Positions 25,959 through 31,893 of a stretch of 64,000 bases of DNA are shown here, piece after piece; positions within the stretch are counted from its first letter, which is position 1, and every line of letters begins with the position of its first letter. The stretch lies in contig JAJZDZ010000001.1 of assembly GCA_021851325.1 (NCBI GenBank), positions 62,001-126,000 on the forward strand. The letters run 5' to 3'. A model generated the notes under the pieces. That model did not search any database, was not told the DNA's origin, and was given only the letters and a program-made list of their open reading frames with translations. The translations under genes and the position numbers were made by a program. This DNA comes from Pseudomonadota bacterium. Lineage in GTDB: Bacteria; Pseudomonadota; Alphaproteobacteria; Micropepsales; Micropepsaceae.

Positions 25959-26345
25959 ATGGGATTGCAGTTCTTACAAAACTATCAGCCCAAGTTGCTG
26001 AGCATTCTGCGTATCGTCGTTGCCCTGCTCTTCTTGCAGCATGCAACCGCAAAGCTGTTCGGTTATCCCGAACCCATGATGACCGGACACCTGCCGCCAC
26101 TTCTGCTCGCCGCCGGCATCATTGAACTGGTTGGCAGCGTGCTGATCGGCCTTGGCCTCTTTACCCGCATTGCCGCATTCATCTGTTCAGGTGAAATGGC
26201 GGTGGCGTACTGGCTTTATCATGTCGGCCAATCCGGCCAGTGGATCCCCCTGCTCAACCAGGGCGACGAAGCAATTCTTTATTGCTTCGTCTTTCTTTAC
26301 ATCGCCGCGGCAGGCCCAGGTCCCTGGAGCATCGACCGCAGCTAG
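25959..26345 (+). CDS. DoxX-family integral membrane protein
   Basis: Protein of 128 residues with about four membrane helices (roughly residues 12-30, 46-66, 70-92, 104-122). The ALLFLQHATAKLFG start and LIGLGLFTRIAAF segment are typical of DoxX/DoxD. Function in bacteria is poorly defined; some members join redox or terminal-oxidase-associated complexes. I chose ATG 25959 with a G-rich site just upstream; the frame continues back into accC. The stop codon TAG is embedded in CTAG and overlaps the stop of the convergent DUF938 gene. Confidence 0.85.
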   Translation: MGLQFLQNYQPKLLSILRIVVALLFLQHATAKLFGYPEPMMTGHLPPLLLAAGIIELVGSVLIGLGLFTRIAAFICSGEMAVAYWLYHVGQSGQWIPLLNQGDEAILYCFVFLYIAAAGPGPWSIDRS

Positions 26346-26935
26346 CGTCGGCGCCAGATAACGCTGAGATTGTTGGCCGGCATCGTAACGATCTCGGCCA
26401 AGGCAAATCCGTTGCTCTCGGCCAGCGGCAAAACTTCGCTGTCGAGGCAGCGCACGCCATAGCGCAGATCGCTGCCCTGCAGCCAGGTTTCGAACTGAGC
26501 GTTGGACGGCGCGGTATGCTCGCCATTGCGCTTGAAGGGGCCATAGAGGATCAGCAAAGCCGATGGCGGCAGCAGACGTGCCGCCCCGGCAAACATCCCC
26601 TCGGCGGCAGTCCACGGTGCGATATGGATCATGTTGCAACAGAAAATCGCATCAGCGCGGTCAATCGGCCAGTTTGCGGCCGTCACATCAAGCTGCAATG
26701 CAGGCAGAATACGCGAACAGCCACTGGCCTGTGTCCTCGCATTGATGTCATCAAGTGCCGCCGGATCCGCCTCACTCGGCTGCCAGACGAGCCCTGCGAG
26801 CGCGGGCGCCATGAACGCGGCATGCTCCCCCGTTCCACTGGCGATTTCGAGCAAAAGCCCGCGTTGCGGCAATAGCTGCTTCAGCATATTCAAAATTGGT
26901 TCGCGGTTACGAAGCGTCGCCGGCGCGTGGCGCAT
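26342..26935 (-). CDS. DUF938 SAM-dependent methyltransferase-like protein
   Basis: Protein of 197 residues with a Rossmann methyltransferase core. Motif I reads LLLEIASGTGEHAAFMAP (about residues 26-43). It is followed by WQPSEADP, LDVTAANWPI, and CCNMIHIAPW around residue 100, which match the DUF938 family. The substrate is unknown. ATG 26935 is preferred over a TTG two codons earlier; neither has a good ribosome site. It shares its last four bases with the DoxX gene on the other strand. An inverted repeat (GAGCGA...TCGCTC, 26949-26963) lies just upstream of the start. Confidence 0.85.
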   Translation of the reverse strand: MRHAPATLRNREPILNMLKQLLPQRGLLLEIASGTGEHAAFMAPALAGLVWQPSEADPAALDDINARTQASGCSRILPALQLDVTAANWPIDRADAIFCCNMIHIAPWTAAEGMFAGAARLLPPSALLILYGPFKRNGEHTAPSNAQFETWLQGSDLRYGVRCLDSEVLPLAESNGFALAEIVTMPANNLSVIWRRR

Positions 26936-27254
26936 GATCAATCCGGAGGAGCGAGGGTCGCTCTCCTGCAGCGCAAAAGCCTCCAGGCTGTCAAGTCTTA
27001 AGCTCCGCAGCCGGCAGCGGTTCCGTCGCTCGCCCTGCCTCCCGCGGACCGCAAGCCGTTAAAGACCCGAGACTGAGAACCGGCGCGGTGGCGCCGCACC
27101 ATCATTACCCCGCCCCACTGCCGCAGGCTGCAGTCGCAGGAGCAGCTATCGCGGCCATGATCCGGGCGCCAGTCCATTGCCGCATGTCGGCCTGCCGTGA
27201 AACCCGATCTTAACCATAGCGGTCCAGGATCCGCATAACTCGATGAGGCCCAAC
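26936..27254. other. Divergent intergenic region, DUF938 / ATP-grasp gene
   Basis: About 319 nt with no convincing gene. It contains the GAGCGA/TCGCTC inverted repeat at 26949-26963 and a TTAACCAT octamer at 27210-27217, identical to a CtrA half-site, about 38 nt before the ATP-grasp start. A CATAAC hexamer follows 18 nt after TTAACC. The centre of the region is GC-rich and otherwise featureless to me. Confidence 0.4.
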
Positions 27255-28499
27255 ATGTCCCAAGCCTTCCGCTTCGTGTCCGCTCAATCCCTGGGCCTTA
27301 AACCCCGCATCGGGGTTGCCGCCCTTGCCAAGCAGGCATTTGACGGCATCGATCTCAATCCCCTGTGGGGGGAACTCGTGGCCCGGCTACAGGCTGATAA
27401 TGCCGACGTTGAAGCCGCGATGGACCTTTCCGTCATCGCGCAGCTGCTCGGGCATCCCGAGCTCGGCAAGCAGCTTCAGGACGAAGCCCTGTGGGTGAGG
27501 CCGCTCTATCGCTCCGCCTCGGCGACTAAGAACCCGCGGCTTCGCCTGCTTGTCTTCGCCGCCGCCACCGATATGGGCGGCAACACTCCGATCGAGTTTC
27601 TACTCGAAGGTTCGGACATTGAAATCTATACCTATTATGTGGTCCCAGGCGGCGTGCAGCCCGAGCTTTTGCCGGACCATGACGTGGCCTTCGTGGCGGT
27701 CCCGGACTCTGATGAAACCCGCCTGACGCTGCATGAAATACAGCGACTGACCTTTGGCTGGCCGCGTCCTTTGCTGAACCTGCCCCGCCGCATTCGCGAT
27801 CTGGAACGCGACCGCCTGTTCAAGCTGCTCGATGGCGTTGCAGGGGTAAAGGTTCCCGCTACCTGCAGGGTCGACCGCGATGATCTCAACGATGTCCTGG
27901 ATGGCACCAGCACACTGAGCGATCTGGGAGCCGAACTGAGCTTTCCCTTCATCATCCGTCCCGTTGGCAGCCAGGCCGGCCGCGGACTTGAGCGCCTCGA
28001 AGACCCAGACGCCCTGCGTGCCTATCTGGACGCGTGCACCCACACCGATTTTTTCGTTTCGCAGTTCATCGATTACAGCGGCGATGACGGGCTGTTCCGC
28101 AAATATCGCATCGTGTTCATCGATGGCAGGCCCTTCGCCTGCCATATGGCGATCGCCGATCTGTGGAAGCTTTGGTACCTCAATGCCGGCATGGAGCAGT
28201 CTGAACTCAAGCGCACCGAAGAAGCTGAGTTCATGAGCAATTTTTCCTCCGGGATGGGAGCCCGCCATGCCAAGGCATTGGCCACGATCGCCCAACGGGT
28301 CGGGCTTGACTACTTTGCCATCGACTGTGCCGAAACCAGAGACGGCGACTTGCTGATCTTTGAAGCCGACATCGCCATGATCGTGCACAATATGGATCCT
28401 CCCGAGCTGTTTCCGTACAAGGGTCCACAGATGAAGACGGTTTTTGCCGCCTTCACCGCCATGATCGAGGCACGGGCACAAAAGGAAGAGGCAGCCTGA
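27255..28499 (+). CDS. ATP-grasp-like protein of unknown function
   Basis: Protein of 414 residues that I cannot assign to a named family. Residues 1-75 are helical (SQAFRFVSAQSLGLKPRIG..., then an ADNADVEAAMDLSVIAQLLG stretch), perhaps TPR-like. A Rossmann-like middle (about 92-170) precedes an ATP-grasp-like C-terminal half: FPFIIRPVGSQAGRGLERL resembles the nucleotide-binding Lys/Gly loop with Arg at the usual Lys, KYRIVFIDGRPFACHMAI resembles the central strands, and DYFAIDCAE plus LIFEADIAMIVHNM supply the acidic Mg ligands and an Asn-bearing end. This suggests a carboxylate-amine ligase. GAGG at 27245-27248 favours ATG 27255 over 27243. It precedes the rod-like small gene by 63 nt. Confidence 0.72.
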   Translation: MSQAFRFVSAQSLGLKPRIGVAALAKQAFDGIDLNPLWGELVARLQADNADVEAAMDLSVIAQLLGHPELGKQLQDEALWVRPLYRSASATKNPRLRLLVFAAATDMGGNTPIEFLLEGSDIEIYTYYVVPGGVQPELLPDHDVAFVAVPDSDETRLTLHEIQRLTFGWPRPLLNLPRRIRDLERDRLFKLLDGVAGVKVPATCRVDRDDLNDVLDGTSTLSDLGAELSFPFIIRPVGSQAGRGLERLEDPDALRAYLDACTHTDFFVSQFIDYSGDDGLFRKYRIVFIDGRPFACHMAIADLWKLWYLNAGMEQSELKRTEEAEFMSNFSSGMGARHAKALATIAQRVGLDYFAIDCAETRDGDLLIFEADIAMIVHNMDPPELFPYKGPQMKTVFAAFTAMIEARAQKEEAA

Positions 28500-28526
28500 T
28501 AGCCACCTGCTCGGTACAATTTGAAT

Positions 28527-28557
28527 AAAGATTTAGGAAACCCGTTGCCCAATCTTT
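28527..28557. repeat. Inverted repeat upstream of rod-like gene
   Basis: Perfect 7-nt arms AAAGATT (28527-28533) and AATCTTT (28551-28557) with 17 nt between, in an AT-rich gap that stands out from GC-rich surroundings. Candidate operator or weak hairpin; no T-run follows, so a terminator is unlikely. Confidence 0.35.
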
Positions 28558-28562
28558 AGCAA

Positions 28563-28904
28563 ATGGCGGCGATAATGGCCGGCATGTGGAACGCGTTTTC
28601 GATCTCCGCAAGTGGGCTTGCCACCAGTGCCGCGCAGCTGACCTCCGCTGCCAGCAAGCTGGTAAATGCCTTTACCGGGACCCCTTCCCCAGCTGCACAG
28701 GCGACCACCCAGACCGCGCCGGCAGCGCCAGCAACGCCCCCATCCCGGCCCCTCGCGGGGGCAACCGCCGTGGCGGCCCAGAACGCCACGCCGAATTCCT
28801 GGATGGTGGAAATCCTTTCCGCAAAATATGCCTATCGCGCCAACCTCGATGCGCTGAAAAGCGCCGATAAGATGGCGCAGAAGACCATCGACACCGTCGG
28901 CTGA
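28563..28904 (+). CDS. Small protein resembling flagellar rod (FlgC-type) termini
   Basis: Protein of 113 residues with two ends joined by a low-complexity middle. Residues 9-36 (FSISASGLATSAAQL...ASKLVNAFT) resemble the conserved N-terminal helix of axial rod proteins, in which SASGL and N-A are typical. Residues 80-113 (EILSAKYAYRANLDALKSA, then KMAQKTIDTVG) resemble the C-terminal helix (SRAYEAN...LKTAD...TIDILG). The middle (38-75) is Pro/Ala/Thr-rich and lacks the rod D1 domain. No other flagellar gene is in the window. It might be a real orphan axial-like coiled-coil protein or a decayed flgC. The start codon has no good ribosome site; ATG 28584 is possible. Confidence 0.6.
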   Translation: MAAIMAGMWNAFSISASGLATSAAQLTSAASKLVNAFTGTPSPAAQATTQTAPAAPATPPSRPLAGATAVAAQNATPNSWMVEILSAKYAYRANLDALKSADKMAQKTIDTVG

Positions 28905-29227
28905 CGCCACCGCGAAGCCCCCGTGCAAGGCCGAAGCGGCGCAAGACCGGCGTGGAGCCAGCCCCCGGGCGCGGCGCATAAACTACACCTCTTCCTCTCG
29001 GCAAGGCTTGAGGCCGCCCCTCGCACCCGGCAGGTGGCAGTACTTTTGCGTCCCGCTTTTCTTCACGGCTGTGACGCGCCTGCGGCAACACCTATATTTG
29101 CTTATAGCTAGGGCAATCCCCTTGGAGGCAGCACGGCGCAGGACGACCCTAGATGTCCCGATCTCAGGCCTGCGCGCGCAGGTCGAGAGGGACAAGAGGT
29201 CGTCAGACGGTAGGGAGAGATTTAAAG
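28905..29227. other. Non-coding stretch upstream of aat
   Basis: About 320 nt in which I find no supported gene. It contains a perfect 14-nt palindrome CCTGCGCGCGCAGG (29169-29182) and an AT-rich TATATTTGCTTATAGC patch (about 29092-29107) that could hold a -10 element. No tRNA-like cloverleaf was recognised. Confidence 0.35.
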
Positions 29228-29377
29228 ATGCCTAACTTTTCAAATAATTATGAAGTATTCTTGAGAAATCTTCAAAGCTCCGAAACCGCCGCTTCGGCAG
29301 CCTTCCCTGACGGCTGGAGCAGCCGCCAGCGAGAGCTTTACACCATGAGTTCGCAATGCGTGCACCCGCTCGTCTGA
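29228..29377 (+). CDS. Possible small upstream ORF overlapping aat start
   Basis: Open frame of 49 codons ([15 protein letters not shown]...) preceded by GGGAGAG about 8 nt before the ATG. Its first 16 codons are AT-rich, unlike neighbouring genes. It ends at 29377, overlapping the first 22 nt of aat in another frame. No homologue is recognised. It could be a real leader peptide coupled to aat translation, since aat itself has a weak ribosome site, or just the aat 5' leader. Confidence 0.3.
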   Translation: MPNFSNNYEVFLRNLQSSETAASAAFPDGWSSRQRELYTMSSQCVHPLV

Positions 29378-30105
29378 CCCCGGAGCTGGTCCTGCGGGCC
29401 TATGCGGAAGGGCTTTTCCCGATGGCCGAAGCCCGCACTGACCCGAGCCTCTACTGGATCAGTCCCGATGCGCGCGGGATTATTCCGCTCGATGGCCTGC
29501 ATGTCAGTCACCGCCTTGCCCGCACGGTGCGAAGCGAGCGCTTCACGATCACAAGCGACCAGGACTTTCCGGCTGTGATTGCCGCCTGCGCTGCCCCCGG
29601 GCAGGGCCGCACCGAGACCTGGATCAATCGGGAGATCGAAAGCCTTTACACTGAGCTCTTTCACCGAGGCCATGCCCACAGCCTCGAGTGCTGGCAGGAC
29701 GGCGAGCTCGTCGGTGGCCTTTATGGCATCAAGCTCGGTGGAGCCTTCTTTGGCGAAAGCATGTTTTCCCGGGCGCGCGATGCCAGCAAGGTGGCCCTTG
29801 TCCATCTTGTCGCCCGCTTGAGAGCCGGTGGCTTCTGCCTGCTCGATACCCAGTTCATCACCGCCCATCTGGCCCGGATGGGAGCAATCGAGATCCCACG
29901 TACCCAGTACCATGACCTGCTCGATGATGCCCTGACCCGCTCAGGGGTTTGGCTGCGTCACTGCCCTGATCCGGGCGGCAGCACGATCTTGCCGTCCTTG
30001 GGACCCTTGTCAGGCGACACTGGCTTGACCGGCGTCGTCGGGGGCACTGGCGGACCTTCCTGGCCCGGCTGGTTGGTTTTGCAGCTGATCACCCAGACAT
30101 CATAA
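29356..30105 (+). CDS. aat: Leucyl/phenylalanyl-tRNA--protein transferase
   Basis: Cytoplasmic N-end-rule enzyme that adds Leu or Phe to proteins with N-terminal Arg or Lys, marking them for ClpAP. The 249-residue protein has the expected [19 protein letters not shown] start, [40 protein letters not shown], and [16 protein letters not shown]. The last ~50 residues are low-complexity and end LQLITQTS; I recall similar QTS endings in alphaproteobacterial Aat, so the tail may be genuine. That tail overlaps the convergent DUF2155 gene by 148 nt. The ATG at 29356 has no strong ribosome site of its own. Confidence 0.94.
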   Translation: MRAPARLTPELVLRAYAEGLFPMAEARTDPSLYWISPDARGIIPLDGLHVSHRLARTVRSERFTITSDQDFPAVIAACAAPGQGRTETWINREIESLYTELFHRGHAHSLECWQDGELVGGLYGIKLGGAFFGESMFSRARDASKVALVHLVARLRAGGFCLLDTQFITAHLARMGAIEIPRTQYHDLLDDALTRSGVWLRHCPDPGGSTILPSLGPLSGDTGLTGVVGGTGGPSWPGWLVLQLITQTS

Positions 30106-30539
30106 AGCGGGTGTTGCATGGCGTTGAGCGATGGCGTCGACGCCCACATCCATCCCGAAAAAACCTGCCGTGGCGGCTTGTCTGGACGGTGATCGACGAT
30201 GCTCAGAAACGCCGTAGTTTCAGGCGTTTCGCTGGGGGGGGTCGAATAGCACCAGTGTGCGGTGATGGTCAGCGTGGCGTAGTGAACCGGTAGCCCGATC
30301 GGCGCATCGATGTTCACCGCCTGGCCGGTGATCTTGTCCAGCCCCCGCAAGATCACCATGCGCTTGATGCCGTCCTTGCCGGGTATCGCCTGGGAAACCG
30401 TATGCGGGCGCGGTACCCGGGCCAGCTCCTTTGCGGTGCTCGTGGTGTTGCTTGGCCCCTGGTCTGCCGTTGCAGAATAGGTGGCCAGGCCGGCCAGAAC
30501 CAAAATCGGTGCCCCCACAATCACCCAGGACGGGCGCAT
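29958..30539 (-). CDS. DUF2155 exported protein
   Basis: Protein of 193 residues with an N-terminal signal peptide or anchor (about residues 5-25). The DUF2155 core follows: [50 protein letters not shown] and [28 protein letters not shown]. The last ~40 residues are a Pro/Gly/Lys-rich tail that runs opposite the aat 3' end. The family is alphaproteobacterial and its function is unknown; position beside NDUFA12 and mlaD is typical. The ATG overlaps the mlaD stop (TGATG), so the three minus-strand genes form one operon. Confidence 0.88.
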   Translation of the reverse strand: MRPSWVIVGAPILVLAGLATYSATADQGPSNTTSTAKELARVPRPHTVSQAIPGKDGIKRMVILRGLDKITGQAVNIDAPIGLPVHYATLTITAHWCYSTPPSETPETTAFLSIVDHRPDKPPRQVFSGWMWASTPSLNAMQHPLYDVWVISCKTNQPGQEGPPVPPTTPVKPVSPDKGPKDGKIVLPPGSGQ

Positions 30540-30985
30540 CAGCCTTTGCCTCCACTCGTGATCATGCGGCCGATAAGTCCCATGAGGTCGACCGAGCCCT
30601 GCGTATTGTTGATGCTGCCACCTGGCGGAATCATCCGGTTGCTGCCCCCCGGAGAAATCGACAGATACGCACTGCCAAGGATCCCTGAGGAAGTAATTTT
30701 TATAGAAGAATCAACCGGTAATTCGATTCCGTTCTTAATCGAAAGCTGCGCTACCGCCTCATAGGTTTTGGGATTGAGCGTCAGCGCTGAAACCGTCCCG
30801 ATCTTGATGCCGGAGAGGCGCACATCGCTTCCCGGATTGATGCCGTCCACCCGGCTGAACACAGCCGTCACTTCATACCCGGAAATTCCGGTCTCGTTGG
30901 TCGTCTTATAGGCAAACCAGACAAATCCGATCGCAATCGCGATAACGATCGCGCCGATCATGGTCTCAAGGCTCCGCTGGGTCAT
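30539..30985 (-). CDS. mlaD: Outer-membrane lipid asymmetry protein MlaD (MCE domain)
   Basis: Inner-membrane-anchored MCE protein of 148 residues; in the Mla system it forms a ring that shuttles phospholipids in the periplasm. It has one membrane helix (about residues 9-27) and an MCE domain with GYEVTAVFSRVDGINPGSDVRLSGIKIG, followed by GILGSAYLSISPGG. I start at ATG 30985; the longer frame to 31768 runs through the NDUFA12 gene and is not MlaD. No mlaE, mlaF or mlaC is nearby. It begins 11 nt after the NDUFA12 stop. Confidence 0.92.
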   Translation of the reverse strand: MTQRSLETMIGAIVIAIAIGFVWFAYKTTNETGISGYEVTAVFSRVDGINPGSDVRLSGIKIGTVSALTLNPKTYEAVAQLSIKNGIELPVDSSIKITSSGILGSAYLSISPGGSNRMIPPGGSINNTQGSVDLMGLIGRMITSGGKG

Positions 30986-30996
30986 GATGACTGCAC

Positions 30997-31380
30997 CTAT
31001 TTGGGCTCCCAGGCTTCGTAGTCGCTGGTTGAGGGCTGGCGCACCCCAGATTGGGCCAGGCTGCCCCGCGGACGGTAGGCCAGCGGGGTTCCCGTCAGAT
31101 TGGGACGATGATCCTGCTCCCAGGACCTGATTTTGGGAGGCGCCACGGTAGGAGGCTCCCGGAAGGTATGATGCAGCCAGCCGTGCCAGTCCGGCGGAAT
31201 GAGGCTGGCATCGACCGTATTTTTGTAAATTACCCAGCGGCGGGTACCACTGCGGTCCTGAAAGTAGCGGTTGCCCAGATTGTCCGCGCCGACAAACCGG
31301 CCGTGGCGCCATGTCTGCCATAGCGTTCCCAAGGTGGCGCCACTCCACCAGATGAAGATTCGTTTGATCAGTTTTATCAT
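30997..31380 (-). CDS. NADH:ubiquinone oxidoreductase accessory subunit, NDUFA12 family
   Basis: Protein of 127 residues matching the NDUFA12/B17.2 family, a peripheral complex I subunit or assembly factor shared by alphaproteobacteria and mitochondria. The WWSGATLGTLWQTWRHG start, GNRYFQDRSGTRRWVIYK and IPPDWHGWLHHTFREPP are characteristic. The tail is rich in Pro/Arg. ATG 31380 follows a GTGAGGC site; the open frame extends 59 codons upstream but without family features. It heads the NDUFA12-mlaD-DUF2155 set and is divergent from nrdJ. Confidence 0.93.
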   Translation of the reverse strand: MIKLIKRIFIWWSGATLGTLWQTWRHGRFVGADNLGNRYFQDRSGTRRWVIYKNTVDASLIPPDWHGWLHHTFREPPTVAPPKIRSWEQDHRPNLTGTPLAYRPRGSLAQSGVRQPSTSDYEAWEPK

Positions 31381-31893
31381 GCCTCGCCTCACCCTGACGT
31401 CCTGTCGCCTTCGGGCGGAATCGCGCCGGACTATAGGGGCGCCGCTTCTTAGAGCCAAGCGCCGCCGTGGACGCAGTTGCGTCCGATTCGAGCTTAAGGC
31501 TTTGCCCTGCCGGCGCTTTACAGAGCCTACACGCAGCCAGCCCCTGCCCCGCCACACTCATCCACATTCCGTGAACAAAAAACTGGGGCTGTGAAAAATT
31601 TTTTCGGCAGCCATCGGCTGCGTCTTGACAGCCAGCTTTTGCAGGGACTTCTGCGCCATAGCTTACCCACCACATGTAGTGGGTAACCTCATCGGGTGTG
31701 ATTAGCTCTTGCGTGCACGCCGAGCTCATGTCCATACTTTGCCCCTGTCGCCGCTCGCGACACCACATCTAGGACACTCCAGCATCCGGAGCGTCCGGGA
31801 GCCCCGCTGCACGGGGTCTTTCCGGCGCAGGGAACAGGTGTCTCCGCGTGGTGCCGCGAGCAGACAACCGCAGCAGACCTACCGGGGGAGATT
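31381..31893. other. Divergent NDUFA12 / nrdJ intergenic region
   Basis: About 513 nt without a convincing gene. It contains an A/T run next to a GCAGCC-ATC-GGCTGC hairpin (about 31604-31623), a TTGACA (31625-31630) lacking a good -10, and the NrdR-like palindrome at 31663-31686. A GGGGGAG site precedes the nrdJ ATG. The roughly 200 nt between palindrome and start are probably the nrdJ leader. Confidence 0.5.
31663..31686. promoter_or_regulatory. Probable NrdR box (24-nt palindrome)
   Basis: Arms TTACCCAC and GTGGGTAA flank CACATGTA, giving 11 of 12 paired positions. The central CACCACATGTAGTG fits the NrdR operator pattern (CAC-A-ATAT-T-GTG) in spacing and outer bases. NrdR represses ribonucleotide reductase genes when ATP/dATP is bound. 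A second box at the usual 15-16 nt spacing was not found on either side. Confidence 0.6.

Noticed and set aside
30539-31768. A 409-codon frame that would extend MlaD upstream
   Set aside because: The extra part crosses the NDUFA12 gene in another frame. The MCE protein begins naturally at its membrane helix (ATG 30985).
31780-31893. Possible cobalamin riboswitch before nrdJ, because of GGGAACAGGTG and GACCTACC stretches
   Set aside because: The two pieces are only about 40 nt apart, the B12-box consensus is not met, and B12-dependent enzymes are not normally repressed by B12 riboswitches.
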